In this document: positions 1 through 11,900 of the stretch, piece by piece | Layout: every line of letters starts with the position of its first letter | Position numbering within the stretch: the first letter of the stretch is position 1 | Source of the DNA: Cunninghamella blakesleeana | Taxonomy: Eukaryota; Mucoromycota; Mucoromycetes; Mucorales; Cunninghamellaceae | Assembly (NCBI GenBank): GCA_017871115.1 | Contig: JAFCIZ010000010.1 | Span: 186,001-250,000 of the forward strand | Length of the DNA: 64,000 nt | Reading direction: 5' to 3' | Translations under genes and position numbers: made by a program | Notes under the pieces: generated by a model | The model's database searches: none | Seen by the model: the letters and a program-made list of their open reading frames with translations, nothing else | Told to the model about the DNA's origin: nothing

Positions 1-343
1 AATCAATGATGATTTAAGATATCATTCTGTTTTTGCTTGTCCAGTTAGTAAAGAACAAGCTACAAATGATAATCCACCTATGATGATGCCTTGTGGTCAT
101 GTTATTTGTAAAGAAAGTTTAACTCGATTAAGTAGAAATAGCCGTTATGGAAGGTAATTTATAAATAAAAGAATATATTATATATCATATACGTGTACAC
201 TAAACTGATTGGTTTATCTTTTCTTATTATTGCTATTATTTTTATTATTTTTTCAAAAAAAAATTAGAAATGCTATGAGATTTAAATGCCCGTACTGTCC
301 TTCAGAATCTTCCGTTGATCAAGCCGTTCAAGTTATATTTTAA
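1..343 (+). CDS. RMD5: GID/CTLH E3 ubiquitin ligase RING subunit RMD5/GID2-like, 3' part
   Basis: Only the C-terminal end of this gene lies in the window. The exons are 2-153 and 268-343, joined across a GTAATT...TTAG intron. The translated end shows the degenerate RING of the Gid2/RMND5 family: CPVSKEQ, then [11 protein letters not shown], then KCPYCPSE, ending DQAVQVIF and a TAA stop. The first zinc-binding pair is reduced (C-P-V-S rather than C-x-x-C), which is typical of this family. RMD5 pairs with a second RING-like subunit (Gid9/MAEA) to form the catalytic core of the CTLH/GID ubiquitin ligase, known in yeast for degrading gluconeogenic enzymes. The LisH and CTLH domains would lie upstream of the window. 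The identification rests on strong motif similarity to known family members. Confidence 0.85.
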
Positions 344-689
344 TATCCTTTATATTCATGTATATGGTTTTTTTATTATTTCTTTATTATAAATATCATT
401 AATTTTTTTACTACACGCACATATATAATCTTTGTATTTTTTTTTTACTTAAATATTGCTTTTTTTCAATGTGAAAATTAACTATCTTTTATTTTGAAAT
501 CATTCAAACAAATTGGAGATTCCAAATCAAGTAAATAAAAAAATATTAAAAGTCCGCTATCTTTTTTTTTTTTCTCCAATAAAATTAAAATATTTTTTGA
601 TGGTTGATTATTAATATTTCAATTTTCTTTTTTACTTTTCTCTCTCTTCTTACTTTAAAACTTGAAAAGTAAAGAATTAATTATATATA
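344..689. other. Intergenic gap RMD5-NBP35, NBP35 promoter side
   Basis: This 346-base tandem gap is AT-rich with several T-runs and a pyrimidine-rich tract at about 635-655, just upstream of the NBP35 start. No open frame or RNA gene was recognised. Confidence 0.6.
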
Positions 690-1855
690 ATGGCACCTAA
701 AACTGAAGATATTCCTCAAGATGCTAATGAACACTGTCCAGTATGTTATGAGTATATTTTTTATTTAATGGAAAATAACTGATACATATATTTTACAGGG
801 ACTAACTTTTTTTTTTTTGGTTGTTTTATTGATCAAACATAGGGACCTGAAAGTCAACAAGCTGGTAAAGAAGATGCTTGTGCTGGTTGTCCTAATCAAC
901 AAATTTGTGCCACAACACCAAAAGGGCCCGATCCAGGTATAATAATTACGAAAAATAAAATAATATAATGGCAACAATAATATTAATACGATCTAAATTT
1001 ACAACTCAACACAACTCAATTACCTTTTTTATTATTGTATATGTATTTGTATTTGTAATAGATATTCCTGCCATTAATGAAAGAATGAAACAAGTCAAGC
1101 ACAAAATATTAGTATTATCTGGTAAAGGAGGAGTGGGGAAATCCAGCTTTACGTCACAATTAGCATTTGCATTATCACAAGAAGATCAACAAGTTGGAGT
1201 TATGGATATAGATATTTGTGGACCTTCTGTACCAACAATCATGGGTGTTGTAGGTGAAGAAATACATCAAAGTAATACAGGATGGCAACCCGTTTATGTA
1301 CAAGATAATTTAGCAGTGATGAGTATTGGATTTATGTTACCTGATAAAGATGATGCAGTTATTTGGCGTGGACCTAAAAAAAATGGATTGATTAAGCAGT
1401 TTTTACGAGACGTAGAATGGGGTGCTTTGGATTATTTAATCGTGGATACACCTCCTGGTACTTCTGATGAACATTTATCGGTCAATACATATTTAAAAGA
1501 AACTGGTATAGATGGTGCAGTGATCATTACAACTCCCCAAGAAGTAGCTTTACAAGATGTTCGAAAAGAAATTGATTTTTGTAGAAAAGCAAATATCCCT
1601 ATTTTAGGCCTTGTGGAAAATATGTCTGGTTTTGTATGCCCTAATTGTCATGGTGAATCTGTCATTTTCCCTCCCACTTCAGGTGGTGCAAAGGCTTTGG
1701 CTGAAGAATTAAATATTGAATTATTAGGTCGTATTCCTTTAGACCCAAGAGTGGCTAAAAGTTGCGATATGGGTGTTTCCTTTTTAGACGAATATCCTGA
1801 TTCTCCTGCTTGTGCTGCATTTGAATCTATTATTGATAGTAAGTTATCGCAATAA
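690..1855 (+). CDS. NBP35: Cytosolic Fe-S cluster assembly scaffold ATPase NBP35/NUBP1
   Basis: Three exons, 690-740, 843-936 and 1062-1855, give 312 residues. The N-terminus carries the diagnostic cluster-binding cysteines C16, C30, C33 and C39 (C-x13-C-x2-C-x5-C). The Walker A loop GKGGVGKS is at about 69-76, and the bridging C-x2-C pair (CPNC) is at 241-244. Together these distinguish NBP35 from its partner CFD1, which lacks the N-terminal four-cysteine motif. The protein is a cytosolic Mrp/MinD-type ATPase that assembles 4Fe-4S clusters for cytosolic and nuclear proteins with CFD1. The longest uninterrupted frame starts inside intron 2, so the first two short exons are needed to recover the N-terminal cluster site. 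The length matches the family. Confidence 0.95.
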
Positions 1856-1981
1856 TAATTATAATCTTAACCACGATAATAGTACATATAATCTTAATTG
1901 AATATCATATTTATTTTCTCTTCTTTTCTTTTTTTTCTTATACTTGTTTTTAATATAGGATTACACGATCTTTTAGACTAG

Positions 1982-2013
<32 letters not shown>

Positions 2014-2166
2014 ACATGTATGTATGTATTCCTTTTTATTTTTATTTTTAAAGTTATTTTATGTATAATATAAACGTTTTTTTTCACTAAACTAATTTGA
2101 TAATGATCTAAACTCTACTTTTTCTTAAATAATAATATATTTCATTGTGTAAATAAATATCTCTGA
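1856..2166. other. Convergent 3' gap with TA/TG microsatellite
   Basis: NBP35 (plus) and the METTL21-like gene (minus) end toward each other here. The 311 bases hold a (TA)n-(TG)n repeat at about 1982-2025 followed by TATG/TGTA repeats. No gene was seen. Confidence 0.6.
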
Positions 2167-3063
2167 TCACGTAGATTCAGCTTGTAAAGATGATCTTTTT
2201 TTCTTTTTGCCATGGCGTGAACTATTTTTATCATTGGATGGTTTATATAAACGATATAAATTGAGTGTTTCATCAAATGCTACATTTGTAACTTTCTTTT
2301 GCCATTGTAAAGGAGGAATCAATTCCACTATAAATATTTTCTTAGCTTCTTCCATAAACTTGTCTTGAGCAGCTTGATTACGAAGTTCACTTAAACAAAT
2401 AATTATAGTTTCTGGATCGGCTAATTTATCCATGGTAGCCACTAAATCCATTGCACTTGCTTCCGAATAAATACAATCGCAAGCTAAAATATAATCAATT
2501 TTTCCATCTGATTTGATGTGTTGAATAGCTTCATCGTCATTCCATAATAATGGCTCAATAGTGATTCCTTTCGTTGCATCGGTTGTTTGGTTCTCACGCC
2601 TTCCTGTGATGGAGTGCACCAAGATGTTATTGGCTTCCACATTTTTTTCTAAAGTTGGTACTAACTCTTCAATATCCGTCATCATAATATGTTCTACACC
2701 AAGTCGATGAAGCATTAAACCAAGTAAACCAACCCCTGCGCCTAATTCTACCCATTTTTTATCATGATTAAGATGGATCCATTCATGTCGATCCCCACGT
2801 CGTTTATGAACTATAGCATGAAGAGCATCAAGATAGCTACAGAATACAATAGAGCTAAGCCATACATAACCGCCAAGGTAATTTGAATGTGGATCTTGAA
2901 CTAATATGATATCATGTTCTCCTATATGAATAGTCAGTTTGTCTGCATTTTGAAGTTCCCAACGATCTAACTTGGTCAAATGTCTTACATAATGTTGCCC
3001 ATCTTCCCAGCCTTCTACTGTTGCGATAGGTTTTTCTTCAATATTACCTGATCCTTTTCCCAT
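2167..3063 (-). CDS. METTL21-type protein lysine methyltransferase
   Basis: A single exon of 298 residues. The class I SAM-binding motif I, ELGAGVG, is at about 106-112, with the acidic post-I motif MTDIEEL at about 128-134. The family-specific D-C-I-Y motif (DCIY, 196-199) replaces the DPPY of amino-methyltransferases. The upstream GGYVWLSS stretch corresponds to the conserved GxxxW region of Methyltransferase-16 (METTL21) proteins. Fungal members such as Efm6 and Efm7 methylate lysines of translation elongation factors, and animal members modify chaperones. Which substrate this one uses cannot be told from sequence alone. The C-terminus is basic (KKKK, KKRSS). The gene is divergent from the tRNA methyltransferase gene at 3301. 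Confidence 0.75.
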   Translation of the reverse strand: MGKGSGNIEEKPIATVEGWEDGQHYVRHLTKLDRWELQNADKLTIHIGEHDIILVQDPHSNYLGGYVWLSSIVFCSYLDALHAIVHKRRGDRHEWIHLNHDKKWVELGAGVGLLGLMLHRLGVEHIMMTDIEELVPTLEKNVEANNILVHSITGRRENQTTDATKGITIEPLLWNDDEAIQHIKSDGKIDYILACDCIYSEASAMDLVATMDKLADPETIIICLSELRNQAAQDKFMEEAKKIFIVELIPPLQWQKKVTNVAFDETLNLYRLYKPSNDKNSSRHGKKKKRSSLQAEST

Positions 3064-3300
3064 ACATAAATATTATTTTAAAATATCTTATTTACGTGTT
3101 TTATTGGTTTAATAATAGTAAACACGATTAAAGTAAAACAAAAGAAAAAGTAGAAAAACGATTTTTTAAAAAAACTCTATTTTTTTAAAACTCAAATACT
3201 TGAAAAATTTTTTTAATCTTTTTTTTTTTCAACCTTTTTCTTCTCTTTTTTTTATTATTATTTTTATATTATTATCAAAAAATAGAGTTAAGCATTAATA
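3064..3300. promoter_or_regulatory. Shared divergent promoter of two methyltransferase genes
   Basis: Only 237 bases separate the two start codons, which point away from each other. The interval is T/A-rich with pyrimidine runs near 3225-3255 on the plus-strand gene side. No specific factor site was recognised. The shared use is inferred from gene orientation and spacing. Confidence 0.55.
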
Positions 3301-4164
3301 ATGGCATCGGAAAACAATATCAATATTACCAAAATAGATAATAACAGAATAGAAATGGATGAAAATAGGATTGAACAGCATATACAAAGAGCTAAAGAAG
3401 TGATCAGTAAGGATATTAAAGAAGTACCACCTTTTTGGGTCAATAAATATAAAAATGAAGCAGCAAAAAATTGGGATATATTTTATAAACGAAATACTAC
3501 CAAATTTTTTAAAGATCGACACTGGACAGATCGTGAATTTAAAGAACTAGCATATGAATCAGGACAGCAAGATCATCAAAAAACAATCACCACTTGTTTA
3601 GAAATTGGTTGTGGGGTTGGAAACTTTTTATTTCCAATATTAGCAGATAATAAAAATATGTTTATTTATGCTTGCGATTTTTCAAAACGTGCTGTGGATA
3701 TGGTGAAAGAAAACGAACAATATGATGAAGAACGTTGTAAAGCATTTGTATGTGATATTACCAAGGACTCTTTGACAGATAATGTACCTGAAAATGGATT
3801 GGATTTAGTATCAGCCATCTTTGTTTTATCAGCAATTCCACCTGAAAAATTACATATAGCTATAGAAAATATATTTAAAGTATTAAAGCCTGGTGGTCAA
3901 GTCCTGTTAAGGGATTATGGAATCTATGATGAAGCTCAAGTGAAATTTAGCTTAACATCGGATAAAAAATTGGATGAAAATTTATATGTAAGACAGGATG
4001 GTACTATGAGCTACTTTTTCTCTTTGGACGATCTTCAATCAAGATTTGAAAACGTTGGCTTTAAAACTATCAAAAATGAATATGTTTATCGTGAAACTAA
4101 AAATAGAAAATTAGAGATGGCAGTGGATCGTATATTTGTTCAAGCTAAATTTCAAAAACCATAA
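3301..4164 (+). CDS. tRNA N3-methylcytidine methyltransferase, METTL6/TRM140-type
   Basis: A single exon of 287 residues. An N-terminal region with VPPFWVNKYKNEAAKNWD and KDRHWTDREF (about 71-80) matches the signature that precedes the SAM fold in METTL2/METTL6/Trm140 enzymes. Motif I, LEIGCGVGN, is at about 100-108, followed by ACDFSKRAVD. LKPGGQVLLRDYGIYD and a C-terminal region with YVYRETKNRK complete the fold. These enzymes methylate cytosine 32 in the anticodon loop of tRNA-Ser or tRNA-Thr. The short length without an actin-binding extension resembles METTL6 and fission yeast Trm141 more than budding yeast Trm140, which suggests a tRNA-Ser substrate (inference). Confidence 0.85.
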   Translation: MASENNINITKIDNNRIEMDENRIEQHIQRAKEVISKDIKEVPPFWVNKYKNEAAKNWDIFYKRNTTKFFKDRHWTDREFKELAYESGQQDHQKTITTCLEIGCGVGNFLFPILADNKNMFIYACDFSKRAVDMVKENEQYDEERCKAFVCDITKDSLTDNVPENGLDLVSAIFVLSAIPPEKLHIAIENIFKVLKPGGQVLLRDYGIYDEAQVKFSLTSDKKLDENLYVRQDGTMSYFFSLDDLQSRFENVGFKTIKNEYVYRETKNRKLEMAVDRIFVQAKFQKP

Positions 4165-5938
4165 ACTTTTTATTTTATTTGACATTTTGTATTTTGTATT
4201 TTTATTTATAGTAGATATCAGTTTTCCATATGAAAAATTTAATGTAAAAATAAATTTTGAATTTTTTAATGCTAAAATAGAATTATACATATTAGATTAA
4301 TAGGCTTTTGGTTGTTGTTTAATTTCTTGTATTATAAATATAGTTTTCTGTTTTATTTTTTACAATTTTATGACATTTTTTAAAATAATACAAATTCATT
4401 TTTTTTATTTTATTTTATTTCTTTTCAGTTTTATTCGGTCTATTATACTCGTATTAGTCTTCAAAATAATATAAACCTTGCTTAAATTTACCATTAGAAT
4501 GAGGCAAGTCCAAAAGCATATTTGGACTAAAAAAAGCATTATAAATTACAAAAGCATATTTGAACTATTAAAGGTATTAGAAACTGTCTTGGAATAGAAT
4601 AAAATGTGTTTTTATTCCTTTTAAATATTAATCGTTATTATACTGTTTGATTTTTAACGAGAATAAAAAAACATTTTTATACTTTAATAATCGTGCCATT
4701 AAAAATAATAAAAAATATGAGTTTAAAACTTGATTCAATATAGACTGTGTTGTAGGTAAAATCTTAATGAATTGTAGAAGCATCTTGGACTACAAAGAAA
4801 ATTTAAACAAAAACTTATATACCATGAAATCTAGCAAAAAGAATTGAACAAGATATACTCAATTATAATAGGTAAACATTAATGAAAGGGAGCAAGGTAT
4901 ATCTATTGTTGAACTTTAATGTATATTCTAAGGCTAAATTAGGATCTAATGAATGAAATAAATAATACTACTAGTAAAGGTGGTTTAAATATAAATTTGA
5001 CATTACAAGTAATAAATTACTAGCGGTAGTCATCAAAAAAAAAAAAGGAATAACATAATAGTAAAGCAGAGTATTATTAACATTTACTTTCAGCTGAGCA
5101 ACAAAAGCTACTTTATCACACACAAAAATGCTAAAGTTAACAGTAAACAAAAAAATGGTATTGAATCAACGGAATTTTTTTTAAGAATTAGTAGTAATAT
5201 CTTCACAATACTAGCTACTAAATAAGCAATTTAATATTACATATTGTCATCCTATACAACACTCAACTTTACCAATTAATTTTTTATGCTAAAACAGACA
5301 ATACTTAAAAACTAAAGATTAATATCTCTAGGTGAAAATGAAGATGATAATCAATGATTACAAATAAACTTTAAAAATATTCCTTTTATTAATTTGCATA
5401 AATACATTCAATTTTTTTGCTTTTTTATTTTATTTTACACTTTAGTACGTATATTCAGTATTCATATTTATTCAGAGGTTCAATATATATATATATATAT
5501 ATTAAAAATGATAAGAACAATCATTAAAATACATTATTAAGTGTTTTTTAAGCGCGTGTTGTATGTGTATAGATGTTCTAATACAAAACAAATTAAAATT
5601 CTCAATAATTTGATCCAGAAACACCAATCCTTTGTGTAACGCAATTACTGAGCAAAAAATAAGAACGTCTAGTTTACTCTAATAATGCTAGATTTTAAAA
5701 TATATGAATGACATGTACTTTTATGTCTCGCATATAAAGTATACGAATAACCGTTTTATAAAAAACAATTTCTTCCAAAAAAAAATCCCGGAGTTTTAAA
5801 ATGATCACAAAAACTATTTTTTCCAATTTTTTTTTTCTCAACCTCTTTTTTTTTTTTTTGCATAGTTTTCTTGTGTTTATTTTTTTTCTCTTATTTTTAT
5901 TACTTCGGTGGGGTTATTTTTATTAACTTATTATTATA
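4165..5938. other. Gene-poor AT-rich interval with short coding-like remnants
   Basis: About 1.8 kb without a gene model. A 32-codon open frame at 4499-4597 (start MRQVQKHIW, end VLETVLE then TAG) has codon texture like protein-coding DNA. Further short frames follow to about 5.2 kb (for example one containing NLAKRIEQDILNYNR near 4.84 kb), each closed by stops. Two near-identical 20-base segments, centred on AAAAGCATATTTG, occur at about 4512 and 4549. I read this as a decayed coding or mobile sequence but cannot name it. A (TA)n run sits at about 5485-5502. Confidence 0.35.
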
Positions 5939-8900
5939 ATGGCTTCCGATAAAATGTAAGCACATTTGAAATAATAATAGGGGCATTTTTTATTATTTAA
6001 TAATATCAATATTTATTTCAACCCATTTTGTCTTATTTATTTTTAAAAATGGTAGTGAATATACCCATTGTTTACAAAGTGCTATCGATCGGTTTAAAGA
6101 TATATGTAGTCTTACTGATTGGTCATTAATAAAAACAGAAACTATTGCAAAATCTAATACTTCATTAAAGTTATGGAAAAACAATAATATAGTAAAAGTT
6201 GATCTAAATGAAAATCAGCCTTATAATTTATGTGATTGGCGTAGTATACTTGAAACTGATGGTCCTTATGGTTGTAAGTCAGGAATATCAAATAGTATTT
6301 TACTATTATTATTATTATTAGTATCCAAGATAAAACAAAAAGAGAAAATGAATAGCCATAAAAAAATATAGTGATAATTAGAATAATATAGCAAAAAGAG
6401 CTAAAATAGGTATCATTTGATATGTATGCTTTTTTTAACTATTTATTATTTGTTATTATTTATAGGGCATCAGATGGTAGAAAAAAGACAAGTGATTACA
6501 CGTTTAGATAAACATACAAGTGTTTGTAAAATAAAAATGAAAGATAAATGGGAAATGGGGTAATATTAAATATCAATTAATGCATAAAAAAATAAAAAAA
6601 TAGTGATCAATTTTAAAAAACGATTTTATTTTTTTGGAACGATAATAGATCCAAGGATCGCACAGTCATAGAACAGGTAATACAACATACAAACAGTTTA
6701 CGGTATTATTCAATCGGAGTAGAACAAGATGACCTTTTACAAATGGTCTGTTTAGATATTCAGAGTCGAACCAATCAAACCAACCAATACTATCATGTGA
6801 CATGCTACCTCCAATGGAAAATAGATGCACAGAGTACCCCACCTACACATTTATTTGAAGATTACATGCTATCAATGATTACAGCAGCTTTAACTACTTT
6901 GGATACTTGTGGTCCCATCCCATATATTAGTCGGAAAGATCTTGGCATTGATATAGGATTAAATGAATATGATTCAACAATGTGTACTTTAAAGATTGAA
7001 TATCAATACCAACCCCACCTTTCAGACAATATAGATGCAAATACAAACACAAGAGCAAAATCACCTACAATTGATATACAAAAGTCCATATTACCTTCTT
7101 TACATAGTCGATCATGGGGTCAACAGGAGTTATTATTATCTTCATCTTACTTAAGGAAAAATGAATTTATGTCATCGTCGTTAAGGTTAAACCCATCGTC
7201 ACCTGGAAGTTATGCTCGTAATATACAAGGGTCGATGCCACTTTCAAGAAAACTATCTTTTATATCTTCTGATAAAAATAATTACTTATCTTCATCACTA
7301 TTATTCACTTCAGATATATCTAAAAAAGGAAGTCAATTGGATATTGAATTTGATGGATCTACAACTTCAGTTGCTCATTTACAATTGCGATTATTTTATG
7401 CGAATGGGGAAGAAATTGATTCTTTAGTAGTCAATCAATTTACTCAATTATGTTTGCGATGCTTTAGACATTCAGACATTGCATGTCGATATACATTAGC
7501 TCTACAGCACCCTACAACACTAATAGATGATTTAAAACTCTCCGAAGATACATTACTTACTATACAGTTAACATTAAAACTTGAAAAAAATAAAAAGAGT
7601 ATGGGATATAAATTGGATAGCATGGAAGGTAGCAGTAATAAAGTGGATACTTCATCATCACCGTTAATACAACTCTTTTTAAATGAGAAGCAATGGCCAG
7701 TAAGAGACTCTATTCCATGGGATATAGCAGCAAATAATAGCGAAGATGACAGCGACAATGATATTGATGATCAGAGACAGGATTTTACAACAATAACGTC
7801 AACAGAAAAAGACAAAATTGATGATGAACAAGAGCTAAATGATCCATTTATGTCCAGTATGGAAGATATTCACGAATTAAATAAAGTAAAAAAGCAAGAT
7901 AATCCTCCACCAACTATATTTCCTACAAGGGCTAGTATGCCAAATATTTTAGTCCCTTCACCTACAAAACCCATAAATCATGATACAGTGCCAATTTTAA
8001 AAAAATCATCTTCTGTTACGATAAATGAACTTTCAAAGCCGTCAATACCAACAGGAGTTCGACCTTCAAAACCTTCCTTAACATTTGTAGATAATCAAAA
8101 TAATAAGAGTACACAGCATTTATTGGAAAATGATAAAAGTAAAACACCTAATAATGCATCAGATACTGTAAAAAAATCAAAACCAATGCCCATTGAAATA
8201 AAGAAAGAAAAAAGTTATAAACGACCACTATCATCGGGGAAAAAAATCATCATTCATCATGCCGATCCGCCTGTCTTATCAAAAGCTTACCAGTATATGG
8301 ATACGTTACTACATAGTGATAATTGGCAAATAACTCAAAAACCCGAACAAAGTAATGGATTTGCAACTATAAAAAAAATGGATGTGGAAGGTCATCCTAC
8401 AGGTGCTTTTTTTTGTGAATGTGTTTGGCATCATTGCAGTATTTGGGATGTTAAGGCTGTATTGAATTGTTCAGAAGCTAGAGAAATATGTAAGTTTTTA
8501 TAAATTTGTAGCTAGTATATTTATTTTATTTTATTTTATTTTATTATATATATTCACATAAACTCTATTGTTGCTATTTTAACAGGGGATCCAATGTTTG
8601 AAAAGGGCGAATTTATTTGTTCTGTAACTCCTTCTTGCTCTATATGGCATAGTAAATTAAAAGGTGCTTGGCCAGCAAGGTAAAATAAATAAATAATACT
8701 TATACTAATAATAATGAAATATATAAATAAAATACTAAAATCTTTAAATATTTTATTATATTTTTGCATTTTATATTAGTCCTCGTGATTATGTAGCATT
8801 TACATCTCAATATACATCGCCTCAAAGAATAGATATTTGCTCAACATCATGTATTGGAGATACTTATGAATATTATACACTACCAAAGGAAACATCCGAT

Positions 8901-11900
8901 TATGTACGTGCCAAGCTAGATCTTTCAGGGTGGCGATTGGATTATATGGATAATATTAAAAAGACTACTGTATCTGTACGTTATGTATTACAAACACATT
9001 TTCAAGGCTGGATACCATGGTACTTATTAAACCAATTAACAACACAAGCACCTAACGTACCTACATCTGCTTATCAGTTTTTCAAAAAACATGGTGCACC
9101 ACCTAGTTTAGAAGAGCTTGAATTAGCCACTATGCAACAATTACGTTATGATCATATAAGGAAACATTGGCGTTGTGAATATAGTCGATCCATTACAATG
9201 GGAGAAGAAGGGCCTACTAAGTCAACAGTTCGATTGGATAGGCGTAGGTGGGCGTATTTTTCATCTCAATATAGTAATGGTACAGATAGCAGCCATTATA
9301 ATGTTACGATTGACCCTCCCCCATCTTCTGTCATTGCGCAAGTTAGAAAGGATGACCCTTATGGTGTATGGCTAATGATAGAACATGATGAATCCTTCAT
9401 TATTCCTATACGGGCGAAAATATTAGTCCTTATTAAACCTAATTTACCATTACAACAAGTATCAAAACAAAAGCAACAGCAGCAACAACAATTACCTAAA
9501 AAACAAAGAAAGAGGGAAGTATCTTTAGTTGTTAACGGTGTAACAAAACCTATAGAGAATGATTATAGCACTTTAAATGATGAATTAGATTCGTTTGACG
9601 TAGATGAAAATGAAAAGTCATTTAGTAATAACAATAATAATGACAATGGCAATAGTAACGATTCAATAGCTGTCACATCTTCTCCAACAGCACCACCAAA
9701 CTCTTCTACAGCCTTTACATCTTCGGTACCAATATCACCGTCTACTTCTTCGACACTGATATCCGATGATAAGTTGCTTGAACAGTATATACAACAACTT
9801 TCAATAACACCCATGGAACAAGCTCAAGCTGCATTTTTATTTTTAAAACGTATGGATGAACAATTTGGATGGACAGTTGTATCAGATAAACAAGGTTTAA
9901 GAATCAATAAACGTTCAGGGTCTAAAGTATCAGGTTCTAAAGAAAAAAATGAATTAAATACAGCTTTACCAACATCATCATCGTCATCTTCTTCTTTAAA
10001 AGAACGTCATTATCTTGATGTACCAGAACCTTACGTCATTTATAAAGCATCCAAAGTAATTGAAAAATATTCTACTGAGGAAGTTGCTTCTGTTATTACT
10101 AATATATCTGATTCTCGGTTGGCTTATGATTCCTCTGTAGAAACCTGCACTGTCATTGAACCAATTCAACGTGGATGTCAAATAGTCCGACAAGAAATTA
10201 AATCTGTTTTTCCATTCAAGTAATATATATATATGAACGTATAAATTTGTAGTTTATTAAATATTTAATAATATTATTACGGTTTTTCTCTTTATTTATT
10301 CTTAGATCTCGTGAATTATATATGGTTTCATGCACAGCAATTGAAAATATTTGTGGTCCACCATCCTCGCAGCGAATTTTATATGTAGAAAGTTCATTAG
10401 ATATACCAATATTAAAATCTAGCAAATTACCAAGAGGAAAGATGTTTGTGTCTGGCTGGCTTTTAGAACCTATTGATCCATACACAACAGCAACAAATCA
10501 TCCAATACCTTCTATGCGGGCTACATATATCGTTGCACTTGATTTAGGAACTTCTATTCCATCTTATATTAGCAATATGGTAGCAAATGGTATTGCTTCT
10601 AAGAAAATCCAATGGGTAGAACGTTATTTGAAAGAAAGAGGCCCTTTGCCTTATTTGATTTACCCTTTACCAGCTGCTGGATTAAAGAACAACAAATGCG
10701 TTGATATTCAGCTATTGGATAAAGACAGAATCAGTAATAACGATACAATGACTACGGATAGTGTGAATGATAAATTAGATGGCAGTAAAAATGATACTGA
10801 TGATAACGAAAGGAATAATATGAATCAATCTTTTAATAAAATAACAATGGCATCTAAAACGACAATGATTACTACGGGTACTCGAATGGCAACGATGAAA
10901 TGGCGTGATGTTCAAGCAATATACAGTCAACAACCATTAATTAAAGTGGTATGCCAGTGTCAGTATCAGCAACCTAAACAACCACCATCATCATTTTCTA
11001 CATCAAATGCATCTCCTATATCTTCATCAACACCTGTAACTATTCCTACACCATCCTCTCTTCATATACAGCCTATTGCATCACAAAGTGCATCATGGAT
11101 TGATAGACGATATAGTACCACTTCATCATCTACTCACTCATTATCCCATCAACGGCGAGGTTCATTACCTTCATCCTCTCTAACAACCACATCTTCATCA
11201 TCAACAACTACAACATCATCTTCATTAGCTTCTGCAGCTTTGGCTGTTGCAAGGCAGCGAAAACTTGAAATGGAAAACGAAAAGAAAAACAATATCAATA
11301 ACAATACAAATAGCTCTACTATTAATAATAATAATAACAATATGATTATTGATCCTATCTTATCAGAAATTGTTGTTGATCTTCAAACATTCCCAAAGGG
11401 TTATGATGTAATGGTTCAATTTTATCAACAAAGTGATGGCAGTAGTGGTAGTGGTGATGCCAAAGAAATGATTAAAAATGAAAAAGATTTATCTGGATTA
11501 TTATGCGTTAATATATCAGAATTAACACCTACTCCCTCTTACCTCTTATTAACAACGGATAGTAGCAATAAGACACCTCCACCCGGTAAACATTTAGTTC
11601 AAATCAAATTATTATCTTCTTTATTATCACAAACAATTTTCCAGCCTAAAGATAAAGATATTTTTAATTTGACAATATCACTACAACATCATGTTCAAGA
11701 AAAGAAAAGTGAAAGTGCAACCCAATTATCAACTGGGTCTTATATAAACAATGCGAGCGATCGATTAACTGTATCCAGTATCCTTGGTGAGGATGATGAA
11801 GAAGATGAAAGTGATAATAATAATAAGCATTCTATGAAAGGGAATGGATCTAAAAACAACGCAAGTGATAAGAAAGAGGATGGTACTACTCATTGGCATG

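Noticed and set aside
7444..7758. Minus-strand 104-codon frame inside the START gene
   Set aside because: Antisense shadow of a long exon with no motif; the plus-strand model is continuous and domain-bearing.
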